This document shows positions 49,282 to 58,958 of a stretch of DNA of 64,000 nucleotides, in pieces. The stretch is taken from positions 1 to 64,000 of the forward strand of contig CAVZWU010000017.1 of NCBI GenBank assembly GCA_963779095.1, read 5' to 3'. The position numbers were made by a program, and so were the translations under genes. Below the pieces are notes generated by a model. The model did no database searches. It was not told where the DNA came from and saw nothing but the letters and a program-made list of their open reading frames with translations. Within the stretch, counting starts at the first letter, position 1; every line of letters begins with the position of its first letter. Source of the stretch: Roseiarcus sp963779095. Lineage in GTDB: Bacteria; Pseudomonadota; Alphaproteobacteria; Rhizobiales; Beijerinckiaceae.

Positions 49282-49952
49282 CCACGCCGTAATGCGGAGG
49301 GCTGGAAGCCGCATCGCGCTGAAGCCTTATCGGTCTGGGTCTGCGCCTGCTTGCGTTGCGCTTCGGTCGGAGCATGCCGAAATTCGTCTACACGGACTGG
49401 TTACACTTGATGCGGATGGAATGTGCGCCTCATTGGACGCACGCTAGATTGAGCTGCTCACCCGTCAGCATTCCCGCAATAAATCTTCGCAACGTGCCAG
49501 AATGCGACGATATTTGGTTTCATGCCCCTAGCTTCAGCCGAGCAGGATTGGAGTCCGTGAGCAAGGTCGAGTTGCTAAGGAGAATAATTTCGGCGCGTCG
49601 CGGCTGGATCGTCCGGCAAATAATTAATACCCCGCTGACCGAGCTTGCCGTCTCGATCTCGACGGAAAGCCTGTGCCGATCGCCTCAAGCGAGCTATAAC
49701 AGCTCTGGGTGTCGTCAAGATCCCCCGGGGCACGCAGCGCCACGTTTTCACCGGGATTGGATTCGTGCGCCTGGATGGCCAGATCGCGCCATGCCCCGGC
49801 TGGCGAACCCGGCCTCCGGGAACTTGTCCTGCGGTGTGGGTGCGCGACGTCGGGTGCGGTCCCGGTGAGCCAGTCCGCTGTTGACGCTGAGCGTAGGGAG
49901 TTTCAAGGCGCCCCAATATGGGACAGAATATCGGACCCAAGACGGAGCAATC
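49282..49952. other. Intergenic region ahead of hoxF, no gene seen
   Basis: 671 bases. Open frames on both strands lack any recognisable protein and have no convincing ribosome sites. Base composition is more AT-rich than the neighbours around 49480-49640. It should contain the hox promoter; I looked for a -24/-12 sigma-54 site and did not find one with correct spacing. Confidence 0.45.
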
Positions 49953-51740
49953 ATGTCGGCTAATCGCGACGTAGTGACGCGCATTGTTGACCATCGCCGC
50001 AGGGACCCCCCGCTTTTGTTGCAAATCCTGCGCGAGATTCAAGAGGAGCTCGACTGGATTTCGCGTGATACCGCCCACGCGGTCGCAGAGTGTTTGAGCA
50101 TCCCGACGACCCAGGTCGACAGCGTGGTCCAATTCTACGCGTTCCTCCACGACCAGCCCCGCGGCCGCTACCGAATCCTGTTTTCCGATAACATCACGGA
50201 CCGCATGCTCGGCAGTCTAACGTTGTTCGAGCACATGCTGAAGCGCCTGAGGCTGCAGCGCGGCGAAGTTTCGACCGACGGCGCGGTCAGTGTCGACCTG
50301 ACCTCCTGCACGGGGATGTGCGACCAGGGACCGGCGCTCCTCGTCAACAACCGGCCCATCACCCGCCTGACTGTCCGCCGCGTCGACGAGATTTGCGCTC
50401 TGGTCCGCAGCGACGTTCCACTTGCCGAGTGGCCAGCCGACTTTTTCCGCGTCGAGGACAACGTCCGCCGCGCCGACGCCCTGCTCGGTTCGCGACACGA
50501 GCCGGGATCGGGTTTGCGGGCGGCGATCGCGCTCGGCCGCCAGGGCATGCTCGACGAGATGAAGCGATCCAACCTGCGCGGACGCGGCGGAGCAGGGTTC
50601 GCGACAGCGGTCAAATGGGAGAGCTGCCGCAACGCCCCTGGCGCCGCGCGCTATATCGTCTGCAACGCCGACGAAGGCGAGCCGGGCACATTCAAGGATC
50701 GCGTGCTGCTCGCGTCATTTGCGGAGCGCGTCTTTGAAGGCATGGCGATTGCTGGCTTCACCGTCGGCGCCGCGCATGGTCTCCTCTATCTGCGCGGCGA
50801 ATATCGCTACCTGCTCGAACCACTAAAAGCCAAGCTCGAATCTATGCGCAGGGATCGGCGTCTCGGCGTAAGCATCTGCGGGGCGCAGGGCTTTGACTTC
50901 GACATCGAGATCCATGTCGGAGCGGGCGCCTATATCTGCGGCGAAGAATCGGCGCTGATCGAGTCGCTCGAGGGTAAGCCAGGCAAGCCGCGCATCCGCC
51001 CGCCATTCCCGGTGACCGTCGGCTATCTCGGCAAGCCGACGGTCGTGAACAACGTGGAGACGCTCGCAGAGGCGACCGTCGTCGCGCTGCAAGGAGGGCG
51101 CACTTTCGCCGGCCATGGCACGCGCCACTCAACAGGCACCAAGATTTTGTCGGTGTCGGGCGACTGCGCGCGTCCGGGGATTTATGAATATCCTTTCGGT
51201 GTGCGGGTGGAGCAGGTGTTGAGGGACTGCGGCGCTGCGGACGTCGCGGCCGTGCAGGTCAGCGGCCCCTCGGGTGTCTGCCTGACGCCGGACGAGTTCC
51301 GGCGCCACATCGCCTTCGAGGACGTGCCTACGGCTGGCGCGTTCACGATTTTCGGCAAGGAGCGGGACCTCTTCGAAGTCGCGCGCAATTTCGCCCATTT
51401 CTTCGCCCACGAAAGCTGCGGCTTCTGTACGCCATGCCGCGTCGGCACGGCGCTGATGCGCGACACGTTCGACAAGATCGCCGATGGGCGCGGTTCGCGC
51501 TACGAGATCAACGAGCTGATGCGGCTCACCGAATTGCTGCGCCGGACCAGCCATTGCGGCCTCGGCCAGATGGCCGGCAACCCGGTGCGCGACACTTGGC
51601 TCAAATTCCGCCCGGCCTACGAGCGGCGTCTCATCCGCGGCGATTTCGATCCCGCGGTCGATCTCGACGCTGCGCTCGATAGGGCGCGCGAGATCGCTGG
51701 CCGTGACGACGCGGCCACGCATATCGGAGCCCAAGCGTGA
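49953..51740 (+). CDS. hoxF: NAD-reducing hydrogenase diaphorase subunit HoxF
   Basis: Flavin/Fe-S subunit that exchanges electrons with NAD(H). 595 residues from the ATG at 49953, with GGAG 6-9 bases upstream; an in-frame start at 49881 adds an unconserved 24 residues. A NuoE-like N-terminal part (SCTGMCDQGPALLVN) is fused to a NuoF-like part with FMN site RGRGGAGF, NAD site CNADEGEPGTFKDR, GAGAYICGEESALIESLEGK and the 4Fe-4S motif ESCGFCTPCRVG...HCGLGQ. Overlaps hoxU by 4 bases. Confidence 0.96.
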   Translation: MSANRDVVTRIVDHRRRDPPLLLQILREIQEELDWISRDTAHAVAECLSIPTTQVDSVVQFYAFLHDQPRGRYRILFSDNITDRMLGSLTLFEHMLKRLRLQRGEVSTDGAVSVDLTSCTGMCDQGPALLVNNRPITRLTVRRVDEICALVRSDVPLAEWPADFFRVEDNVRRADALLGSRHEPGSGLRAAIALGRQGMLDEMKRSNLRGRGGAGFATAVKWESCRNAPGAARYIVCNADEGEPGTFKDRVLLASFAERVFEGMAIAGFTVGAAHGLLYLRGEYRYLLEPLKAKLESMRRDRRLGVSICGAQGFDFDIEIHVGAGAYICGEESALIESLEGKPGKPRIRPPFPVTVGYLGKPTVVNNVETLAEATVVALQGGRTFAGHGTRHSTGTKILSVSGDCARPGIYEYPFGVRVEQVLRDCGAADVAAVQVSGPSGVCLTPDEFRRHIAFEDVPTAGAFTIFGKERDLFEVARNFAHFFAHESCGFCTPCRVGTALMRDTFDKIADGRGSRYEINELMRLTELLRRTSHCGLGQMAGNPVRDTWLKFRPAYERRLIRGDFDPAVDLDAALDRAREIAGRDDAATHIGAQA

Positions 51741-52006
51741 GGGCGTCTGACAGCACGATCCTCATCGACGAGATACCGGTTCCCTTCGAGCCGGGGAAGA
51801 CCATTCTGCAGGCTGCGCTCGAAGCGGGGGTTTATATCCCGCACCTCTGCGCGCACCCGGAATTTGCGCCGCACGGCAGCTGTAAACTGTGCAGCGTCGT
51901 CGTCAACGGCCGCAATGCCTCCGCTTGCACCGTGAAAGCCGCGACGGGTCAGGAGGTCGAGGTCGACACGCCCGAACTGCACGCGTATCGCCGGACGCTG
52001 ATTTAA
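51737..52006 (+). CDS. hoxU: HoxU N-terminal [2Fe-2S] domain (hoxU split by TAA)
   Basis: 89 residues carrying the plant-type ferredoxin cluster ligands Cys38, Cys49, Cys52 and Cys64 (HLCAHPEFAPHGSCKLC ... ASACTV). The frame ends at TAA 52004-52006 right after ELHAYRRTLI and is followed in the same frame by ATG. In homologues the protein continues through this point, normally with Gln or similar, so one base change (CAA to TAA) explains the split. Confidence 0.85.
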   Translation: MRASDSTILIDEIPVPFEPGKTILQAALEAGVYIPHLCAHPEFAPHGSCKLCSVVVNGRNASACTVKAATGQEVEVDTPELHAYRRTLI

Positions 52007-52462
52007 ATGCTGTTCGTCGAGGGCAACCACTTCTGTCCGGGCTGCGAGAAGAGCGGCAATTGTCAATTGCAGGCGCTTGCCTACGACAGCGAGATGATGA
52101 CGCCGCATTTTGTCGAGTTCTACCCCCATCGGCCGGTGGACGCCTCGCACCCGGATGTGCTGATCGACTTCAATCGCTGCATCCAGTGTGAACTCTGCGT
52201 GCGGGCGAGCCGTGATGTGGACGGCAAGTTCATTTTCGCGCTCGCTGGACGCGGCATGGCTTCGCACATCATCATCAATTCAACGAGCGGCAGGCTCGGC
52301 GATACGAACTTTTCGGTCGTGGACAAAGCCGCCCACGTCTGTCCGGTCGGCGCGATCCTGATCAAGCGCGTTGGCTACGCCGTGCCGATCGGCGAGCGCC
52401 GCTACGATCTCGAGCCGATCAGCGCCGAGGCGACGCGTTGTGTGGTAGAGGAGGCGAAATGA
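52007..52462 (+). CDS. hoxU: HoxU C-terminal Fe-S domain
   Basis: 151 residues starting MLFVEGNHFCPGCEKSGNCQ, with the His-Cys3 [4Fe-4S] ligands of that segment and a further set in NRCIQCELCVRASRD plus AHVCPVGAI. It is in the same frame as, and directly abuts, the N-terminal piece (TAAATG), so reinitiation could make it as a separate chain. The stop overlaps hoxY (ATGA). HoxU wires HoxF to the hydrogenase HoxYH. Confidence 0.85.
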   Translation: MLFVEGNHFCPGCEKSGNCQLQALAYDSEMMTPHFVEFYPHRPVDASHPDVLIDFNRCIQCELCVRASRDVDGKFIFALAGRGMASHIIINSTSGRLGDTNFSVVDKAAHVCPVGAILIKRVGYAVPIGERRYDLEPISAEATRCVVEEAK

Positions 52463-53019
52463 GCGCATCCGCTGAAGCCGCCTTCCTGCCGAAGGTCCGC
52501 ATCGCGACGACCTCGCTCGCAGGGTGCTTCGGCTGCCACATGTCCCTTCTCGACATCGATGAGCGTATTCTCGATCTCATGAAGATCGCCGAGTTTGACC
52601 GTTCGCCATTTACCGACATCAAGCATTGCGGCCCTTGCGACATCGCGCTGATCGAAGGAGGCGTGTGCAACGCTGAGAACGTGCATGTGCTGCGCGAGCT
52701 GCGCGCCAACGCCAAGATCCTCGTCGCCGTCGGCGCTTGCGCGATCAACGGCGGGCTGCCAGCGATGCGCAACTGTCTCGACGTCGGCGACATTTTGGCT
52801 GAGGTCTATCGCGACGTGGACGGCGTTCAGTCCCACGTTCCGAGTGACCCGGAGCTGCCGCTCCTGTTCGACAAGGTCTATCCGGTCAACGAGGTTGTCC
52901 GCGTCGACTATTTCATCCCCGGCTGCCCGCCGTCCGCCGACGCGATCTGGAAATATCTCAACGATCTGATTCTGGGACGCATGCCGCGTCTCGATCACAG
53001 TCTCATGCATTACGATTAA
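52459..53019 (+). CDS. hoxY: NAD-reducing hydrogenase small subunit HoxY
   Basis: 186 residues. Cys ligands of the proximal [4Fe-4S] cluster lie in SLAGCFGCHMSLLD, VGACAINGGLPAMRN and IPGCPPSADAIW. Short, with no signal peptide or extra C-terminal cluster domain, as expected for the cytoplasmic group 3d enzyme. ATGA overlap with hoxU; 10 bases before hoxH. Confidence 0.96.
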   Translation: MSASAEAAFLPKVRIATTSLAGCFGCHMSLLDIDERILDLMKIAEFDRSPFTDIKHCGPCDIALIEGGVCNAENVHVLRELRANAKILVAVGACAINGGLPAMRNCLDVGDILAEVYRDVDGVQSHVPSDPELPLLFDKVYPVNEVVRVDYFIPGCPPSADAIWKYLNDLILGRMPRLDHSLMHYD

Positions 53020-53029
53020 GGCCTCTAGC

Positions 53030-54493
53030 ATGCTCAATCTGGAAACCGCCCAATCGCCGCATAAGCTGCGCCGTGTCGCCATCGAGCCGGTCACGCGGGT
53101 CGAGGGACACGGCAAGGTGACGATTCTCCTCGATGAGGAGAACCGGATTCATCAGGTCCGGCTCCATATCGTCGAGTTCCGAGGCTTCGAGGTCTTCATC
53201 CAAGGCCGGCCCTACTGGGAGGTCCCTGTCGCCGTACAGCGCCTGTGCGGTATCTGCCCGGTCAGCCACCTCCTCGCGGCGACCAAGGCAATGGACGTCA
53301 TCGCCGGCTTCGGCCCACTGACGCCGACCGCTGAGAAGCTGAGGCGCCTCTTGCACTACGGCCAGATCGTGCAGTCGCACGCGCTGCATTTCTTCCATCT
53401 CTCCTCGCCGGATCTCTTGCTTGGATTCGAGAGCGAGATCGCCAAACGCAACATCATCGGGATAGCAGCGGCGTTCCCCGAGCTCGCCAAGCAGGGCGTT
53501 CTGACCCGCAAGTTCGGGCAGGAAGTCATCGCCCATATCGCCGGAAAGCGTATTCATGGCACTGGCGTCATTCCCGGCGGCATGAACAAGCCGCTCAGCG
53601 TCGCCGATCGCGATTCGATGCGCGCCGGGATCGACCAGATCGTCGATTGGTCAAAGGCGGCGGTCGAGCTCGTCATCCAACTGCACGAGACCAATCCTGA
53701 GTTCTACAAGAACTTTGGCGAGTCGGGGGCCAACATGATGGGCCTCGTCGACGAGCGCGGCGCGCTCGACTTCTACCACGGGGGCTTGCGCGCCCGCGAC
53801 GCCGACGGCGGTCCGATCTTCGACCAGGTCGATTACGCGACCTATAAGAGCGTACTTCAGGAGGACGTGAAGAACTGGAGCTACATGAAGTTCCCGCACA
53901 TCAAGACACTGGGCGCCGACAAGGGCTGGTATCGCGTCGGGCCGCTGGCGCGGATGCAAATCTGCGACGTGGCGCCGACGGAACTCGCCGAAGCCGCGCG
54001 CCGCACGTTCCTCAGCGTCGGCAGAGGCAAGCCACTGCACGGCGCGCTGATGTATCATTGGGCGCGCATGATCGAGATGCTGCACGCCGCCGAAATGGTG
54101 CGCGAGCTTTTGAACGATCCCGACATCGTCGGCAGGGAACTGATGGCTGACAAGGGGCCGCGTCGCGCAGAGGCAGTCGGCGTTATCGAGGCGCCACGCG
54201 GCACTCTGTTCCATCACTACCGGGCCGACGAGAACGACATCATCACCTATTGCAACCTCATCGTCTCGACCACCAACAACAATCAGGCGATAAATGAAGC
54301 GATCCGGGCAGTCGCCTCGCGTTATCTTTCGGGCCGCGAGATGACCGAGGGGTTGCTGAACCACATCGAGGTCGCGATCCGCGCCTACGATCCGTGCCTG
54401 TCCTGCGCTACCCATGCGCTTGGACAGATGCCGCTCGAGGTGGATCTCATCGACGCGGACGGCGAGCTGGTGTCGCGCGTTCGTAAAAGCTGA
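53030..54493 (+). CDS. hoxH: NAD-reducing hydrogenase large subunit HoxH (precursor)
   Basis: NiFe-site subunit, 487 residues. Ligand Cys73 and Cys76 in RLCGICPVSH; Cys456 and Cys459 in DPCLSCATHA. The 25 residues after His462 are the C-terminal extension removed by HoxW once nickel is in place. All four Cys and the VTRVEGHGK N-terminal motif are intact, so the catalytic subunit looks functional. Confidence 0.97.
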   Translation: MLNLETAQSPHKLRRVAIEPVTRVEGHGKVTILLDEENRIHQVRLHIVEFRGFEVFIQGRPYWEVPVAVQRLCGICPVSHLLAATKAMDVIAGFGPLTPTAEKLRRLLHYGQIVQSHALHFFHLSSPDLLLGFESEIAKRNIIGIAAAFPELAKQGVLTRKFGQEVIAHIAGKRIHGTGVIPGGMNKPLSVADRDSMRAGIDQIVDWSKAAVELVIQLHETNPEFYKNFGESGANMMGLVDERGALDFYHGGLRARDADGGPIFDQVDYATYKSVLQEDVKNWSYMKFPHIKTLGADKGWYRVGPLARMQICDVAPTELAEAARRTFLSVGRGKPLHGALMYHWARMIEMLHAAEMVRELLNDPDIVGRELMADKGPRRAEAVGVIEAPRGTLFHHYRADENDIITYCNLIVSTTNNNQAINEAIRAVASRYLSGREMTEGLLNHIEVAIRAYDPCLSCATHALGQMPLEVDLIDADGELVSRVRKS

Positions 54494-54548
54494 GCACGAG
54501 AGATTTGCCCAAATGCCAGGACTAAACGTTTAGGCGGAGGATCGGACC

Positions 54549-55037
54549 GTGAGGCTCGTCGTCTTCGGCTGGGGCAATGATGCGCGGGGCGACGACGGGC
54601 TCGGGCCGTTGCTGCTCGGCCGTGTGGCGAGCGCGGGCTGGCCGGACGTGACGACGATCGAGGATTTTCAGTTGCAGATCGAGCATGCGCTTGATCTCGA
54701 CGGCGCGGATGCCGCACTCTTCCTCGACGCCGGCAAAGACGTGCCTGCGCCTTTCACGTTCATCGAGATTGCGCCGAAGCGAGACGCGGCGCATACGACG
54801 CATGCGCTTTCCCCTGAGGCCCTCCTCGACATCTATACCCATTCGCTTCGCCGGACGCCTCCGTATTCGGTCGTGCTCTGCATTCGCGGAGAGCGATTCG
54901 AACTGGGCGAGGGACTATCAGCGGAGGCGAGCGCTCGGCTGGAGGCCGCCTGGGTCTTTCTGCAGGGGCTGATGGAGAAACGGGAGGTCGAAGTATGGCG
55001 GCGGGCGGCTCCGGCTGGCGGGCTTGGGCATGTCTAG
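54549..55037 (+). CDS. hoxW: Hydrogenase maturation endopeptidase HoxW
   Basis: 162 residues, GTG start. The N-terminal GWGNDARGDDGLGPLLL and the IEDFQLQIEHALDL segment hold the Ni-sensing acidic/His residues of the HybD/HycI peptidase family. It would cut the C-terminal tail of HoxH. 55 bases after hoxH, last gene of the hox operon. Confidence 0.9.
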   Translation: MRLVVFGWGNDARGDDGLGPLLLGRVASAGWPDVTTIEDFQLQIEHALDLDGADAALFLDAGKDVPAPFTFIEIAPKRDAAHTTHALSPEALLDIYTHSLRRTPPYSVVLCIRGERFELGEGLSAEASARLEAAWVFLQGLMEKREVEVWRRAAPAGGLGHV

Positions 55038-55571
55038 ATTAATACCCATTCTATTTGAGCGCGAACTCATCGCGCTCGATTCCGCGCAACGGCGCGGGCG
55101 CGCATTCGCGCTTCGGCCACAAGGCGATGATCGGTTCCGATCATCGAGTTCTTGGTTATAAGACTCGGCTTCGTGCTTTCGGGACAGGAGGATGCCTCGC
55201 GTACCGCCCTCCCATACTAGGATCCGTACAGCGGCGATTGGACCGACTTAGGTTTGCGCGGGCGCATAGGTGCACGACGCTCAATCCGGTCGGCCGGCTG
55301 GCGGACCTTGTCATCAGGCGCGCGCACGACGCCGGCTCGCGCAATCCGATGTGTCTGTCGCTGACGATCATCGGGTGTAGCACTCGCGCTCGGCAAATCC
55401 TGGCCGTTGGTCCTAGTGGTCCTGCCTGGGCCGCCATGAGCTGGGTCGTGATTCCATTCGAGGAAGCGCGCCTGAAGCGGCGGCTTCAGCGTGGTGGAGA
55501 AAGAAATTGTGGCGATGCCGCGCCGTCCGGCTTGGACAGGCGGGCGAAGGCCGGTATCGCGGCTCGTAAAT
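55038..55571. other. Convergent intergenic region between hoxW and hypB
   Basis: 534 bases without a recognisable gene on either strand; open frames have no homology I can see. It contains a perfect palindrome, CGATGATCGG-TT-CCGATCATCG, at 55125-55146, about 90 bases after hoxW. This may act as a terminator or protein site. The rest may be remnant DNA. Confidence 0.45.
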
Positions 55572-56417
55572 TCAGCTGAAGACCGCGTCGCTCACAGCCG
55601 CCGCCTCTCGTCGGAGCCAGTCGTGCCAGGCCTCGAGCCCCTCGCCGGTGCAGGCGGACAACGCCAGCGTGGCGATTGCCGGATTGATCCGGATGGCGTT
55701 GGCTATCGCGCGCGACAGGTCGAAATCGACGTGCGGCAAGAGGTCGATCTTGTTGAGAATCATGAGGTCGGCGGCGCGGAACATGTTAGGGTATTTGAGC
55801 GGCTTGTCGTCACCCTCGGTCACTGAAAGAATCACTACCTTTGCCCGCTCTCCGAGGTCGAAAAGGGCGGGACACACGAGGTTGCCAACGTTTTCGATCA
55901 TTACGATTGAGCCGGCCGACGGGCGCAGTTCCTGCAGTCCGCGCGCGACCATGTCGGCCTCGAGATGACACCCGGCGCCGGTGTTCACCTGCACCGCAGG
56001 CGCCCCGGCGGCGCGGATGCGCTCGCCGTCATTGGCAGTGGCCTGGTCGCCCTCGATGACGAACAGCCGCAGGTCGCGGCTGAGGTCGCGGATCGTTCGC
56101 TCGAGCAGGGACGTCTTGCCCGCTCCGGGCGAACTGACGAGATTGAGCGCCAGGATCTCGCGGCCCTTGAACCAGGCGCGGTTCCTCTCCGCGAGTGCAT
56201 CGTTCTTCGCGAGGATGCGCGCCTCTAGGTCGACCACCGACGAAGCCTCGCGATGCCGATGATGCCCAGGATCGTGCGGATGGTCGTTACCGTGCGGATG
56301 GTCCTCATCATGGAGGTGGTCGTGGTCGTAAAGGCCCTGTCGCAGGACCGTCTCCTTTCCCGTCTCCAGATTGAGAACTGTCGCATCGGCCTCGCGGCAT
56401 CCGCAATGTCCGCACAT
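55572..56417 (-). CDS. hypB: Hydrogenase nickel incorporation GTPase HypB
   Basis: 281 residues. N-terminal high-affinity Ni motif CGHCGC, then a His-rich Ni-storage stretch (DHDHLHDEDHPHGNDHPHDP), then the GTPase with Walker A SSPGAGKTSLLE and NKIDLLPHVDFD. It delivers nickel to HoxH with HypA. The ATG shares one base with the hypA stop (TGATG). Last gene of the hyp operon. Confidence 0.96.
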   Translation of the reverse strand: MCGHCGCREADATVLNLETGKETVLRQGLYDHDHLHDEDHPHGNDHPHDPGHHRHREASSVVDLEARILAKNDALAERNRAWFKGREILALNLVSSPGAGKTSLLERTIRDLSRDLRLFVIEGDQATANDGERIRAAGAPAVQVNTGAGCHLEADMVARGLQELRPSAGSIVMIENVGNLVCPALFDLGERAKVVILSVTEGDDKPLKYPNMFRAADLMILNKIDLLPHVDFDLSRAIANAIRINPAIATLALSACTGEGLEAWHDWLRREAAAVSDAVFS

Positions 56418-56755
56418 CACGCAGCCTCCATCAGTTCCATCGACTTGACGTTCAGCTCTTCGCCCTGCAGGCGCATCAACCGGCCGGAACCGCAAGCACA
56501 GGTCGCGAACAGCGTCGCGGTCGTGAACTCTGCGCCGCAGGACTCGCAGCGCGCGCGACCCTCGATCTTGCGAATTTCGAGGCTGGCGCCCTCGAGCGTC
56601 GTCCCCGCGGTCACGACGTCGAAGCAGAAAGCGATGGCCTCGCTTACCACGCCGGACAGCTCGCCGACCTCCAGCGTCACGCGGCGCACGCAGCAACCCT
56701 TCGCCGCCTCTTCGACGATTGCCACAATGCTACGGGTGATGCTGAGCTCGTGCAT
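56417..56755 (-). CDS. hypA: Hydrogenase nickel metallochaperone HypA
   Basis: 112 residues. Ni site is the N-terminal MHE; the zinc site is ARCESCGAEF ... CACGSG. Start at 56755 is fixed by the need for His2 and Glu3. 8 bases after hypE. Confidence 0.95.
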   Translation of the reverse strand: MHELSITRSIVAIVEEAAKGCCVRRVTLEVGELSGVVSEAIAFCFDVVTAGTTLEGASLEIRKIEGRARCESCGAEFTTATLFATCACGSGRLMRLQGEELNVKSMELMEAA

Positions 56756-56763
56756 CGCCTGCC

Positions 56764-57831
56764 CTAGCATATCCGCGGCAATTGCTCGCCGACCAGCATG
56801 TCGACGATGCGCCGCCCGCCGAAAACGGTGCGCATCGTCACGCGCCCCGGCTCGCCCGGACGAACGCCCCCAACGATCGCGGCGAGCGCCCCGAGCGGAT
56901 GAGCACGCATCGAGGCGAGGGCTACCTCCGCCTCCTCAGACGGCGCGACGACGACGATCTTGCCTTCGTTGGCGAGATAAAGCGGATCAAGCCCAAGGAT
57001 CTCGCAAAAAGCTTTGACTTCCTCGCGGATCGGCGTCGCCCTCTCTTCAATCTCGATTGCAACCTGAGACGCCCCGGCGACCTCGTTGAGCACCGTCGCC
57101 AACCCGCCGCGCGTTGCGTCGCGCAGGAAGCGCACGCCCGGCGCCGCCGCGAGCAGCGCCTCGATAAGCCCATTGAGCGGCGTGCAATCGCTTTCGATCG
57201 GCGTCGCCAACGCCATATCCCCGCGCGCCGACAAAATCGCGGCCCCGTGGTCGCCGAGCAGGCCATTGACCAGGACGACGTCCCCGTCCCGCGCGAGATG
57301 TGCGCCGAGATTGACGCCTTCGCGAATGACGCCGATTCCGGTGGTCGTGAGGAAGAGCTTGTCGCAGGCCCCTTTAGGGACGACTTTGGTGTCGCCGGTG
57401 ACGATCTCGACGCCCGCCTCGGCCGCCGCTCTCGCCATCGAGCTGGCGATTTGCCGCAAGAGGTCGATGGCCACGCCTTCTTCCACGATCGCCGCGCAGG
57501 AAAGATAGAGCGGCTTCGCCCCGCCGACCGCCAGATCATTGACTGTGCCGCAGACCGCAAGCTTGCCGATGTCGCCGCCGGGGAAGACCAGCGGGTCGAC
57601 AACGAAGGAATCGGTGGTGAAGGCGAGCTGATCGCCGTGCCGCACAAGATCGCAGAGATCGAAACGCGCCTGATCCTCGAGCGGCGCCAGCGCGGAATTG
57701 TCGAATGCCCTGACAAATACGTCGTCGATCAAATCCTTCATCGCCTTGCCGCCGCCGCCATGGGCGAGCGTCACCGTCGGCACGTGGACCTCGCCTAGGG
57801 TCCGGGCGCGGATGCGCGGAGCGACGTTCAT
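56764..57831 (-). CDS. hypE: Carbamoyl dehydratase HypE
   Basis: Makes the CN ligands of the NiFe site from HypF-supplied carbamoyl. 355 residues ending in the essential Cys (LPRIC). AHGGGGKAMKDLI, VNDLAVGGAKP and LRDATRGGLATVLNE are family motifs. The ATG overlaps the hypD stop (ATGA). Confidence 0.96.
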   Translation of the reverse strand: MNVAPRIRARTLGEVHVPTVTLAHGGGGKAMKDLIDDVFVRAFDNSALAPLEDQARFDLCDLVRHGDQLAFTTDSFVVDPLVFPGGDIGKLAVCGTVNDLAVGGAKPLYLSCAAIVEEGVAIDLLRQIASSMARAAAEAGVEIVTGDTKVVPKGACDKLFLTTTGIGVIREGVNLGAHLARDGDVVLVNGLLGDHGAAILSARGDMALATPIESDCTPLNGLIEALLAAAPGVRFLRDATRGGLATVLNEVAGASQVAIEIEERATPIREEVKAFCEILGLDPLYLANEGKIVVVAPSEEAEVALASMRAHPLGALAAIVGGVRPGEPGRVTMRTVFGGRRIVDMLVGEQLPRIC

Positions 57832-58958
57832 TCCGCGGCCTCGTGATGCTTGACGCCGCCATATTGGTAATAGGCCGCGCAGGCCCCTTCCGAGGACACC
57901 ATCAAGGCGCCGAGCGGCGTCTCGGGCGTGCATGCCGACCCGAAGACTTTGCACTGCCAAGGCTTGATGGCTCCTTTGAGCACCTCGCCGCATTGGCAGG
58001 ATTTTGGATCGGCGATTTGGAGATTGGGTATGGCGAACTTTCGTTCGGCGTCGAAACGGGCGTATTCGTCGCGCAGCCTGACGCCGGAATGATCGATCGA
58101 TCCCAGGCCTCGCCATTCGAAGAATTCGCGCAATTCATAGACGCGCGAGACGGCGCGCAGCGCCGGCGCATTGCCGCTCTCGGGAACGACGCGGGCGTAT
58201 TGATTTTCGATTTCGACGCGACCCTCTTTGATCTGCCGCAGGACCATCCAGATCGATTGCAGGATATCGAGCGGCTCGAAGCCGGCGATGACCATCGGCT
58301 TGCGATAGAGTTTGGCGATAAACTCATAAGGCGCCGTGCCGATCACCATCGAGACATGGCCCGGCCCAAGAAAACCGTCCAGCCTGAGATCGGGACTGTC
58401 AAGAATCGCCTTGATCGTGGGGACGATGGTGATGTGATTGCAGAACACCGAAAAATTCGTCACGCCGTCGCTTTCCGCCTGAAGGATCGTCAGCGCGGTC
58501 GAGGGCGTCGTTGTCTCGAAGCCGAGCCCGAAGAAAACCACCTCGCGGGTCGGGTTGGCGCGCGCGACCGCAAGCGCGTCCATGGGGGAATAGACCATCC
58601 GCACATCGGCGCCGTCGGCCCTGGCCTGCATCAGGCTCTTCCTCGAACCGGGCACCCGCATGGCGTCGCCGAAGGTGGTGAAGATCACATGGCTTTGCTC
58701 GGCGATGGCGACGCAATCGTCAACCCGGCCCATCGGCAGGACGCAGACGGGGCATCCCGGCCCATGCACCAGCTCGATCTGTTTGGGCAGCATGCCTTCG
58801 ACGCCGTAACGAAAGATCGAATGGGTATGCCCGCCGCACACTTCCATGATGTTGAGCGGCTTTTCGTCTGGGATATCCATCGAGGCGACCAGCGCTTCGA
58901 TTTCTCGCACGAGACTGCTCGCCTTGGCGCTGTCACGAAACTCGTCGAGATATTTCAC
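57828..58958 (-). CDS. hypD: Fe(CN)2CO scaffold protein HypD
   Basis: 376 residues. MEVCGGHTHSIFRYG, HGPGCPVCVLP and GFETTTPSTA are the conserved HypC/HypE interaction and Fe-binding motifs; C-terminal [4Fe-4S] Cys are in KSCQCGEVL and WQCKVFGSACTP. Overlaps hypC and hypE by 4 bases each. Confidence 0.96.
   Translation of the reverse strand: MKYLDEFRDSAKASSLVREIEALVASMDIPDEKPLNIMEVCGGHTHSIFRYGVEGMLPKQIELVHGPGCPVCVLPMGRVDDCVAIAEQSHVIFTTFGDAMRVPGSRKSLMQARADGADVRMVYSPMDALAVARANPTREVVFFGLGFETTTPSTALTILQAESDGVTNFSVFCNHITIVPTIKAILDSPDLRLDGFLGPGHVSMVIGTAPYEFIAKLYRKPMVIAGFEPLDILQSIWMVLRQIKEGRVEIENQYARVVPESGNAPALRAVSRVYELREFFEWRGLGSIDHSGVRLRDEYARFDAERKFAIPNLQIADPKSCQCGEVLKGAIKPWQCKVFGSACTPETPLGALMVSSEGACAAYYQYGGVKHHEAAE

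Noticed and set aside
49470..49510. TGGCAC on the minus strand as a sigma-54 promoter near hoxF
   Set aside because: The GC of the -12 box is not at the required spacing and it points away from hoxF.
49356..49868. 170-codon open frame before hoxF
   Set aside because: No ribosome site, no recognisable motif, codon use unlike the neighbours.
55055..55579. 174-codon open frame between hoxW and hypB
   Set aside because: No homology recognised, spans the palindrome and overlaps the end of hypB on the other strand.
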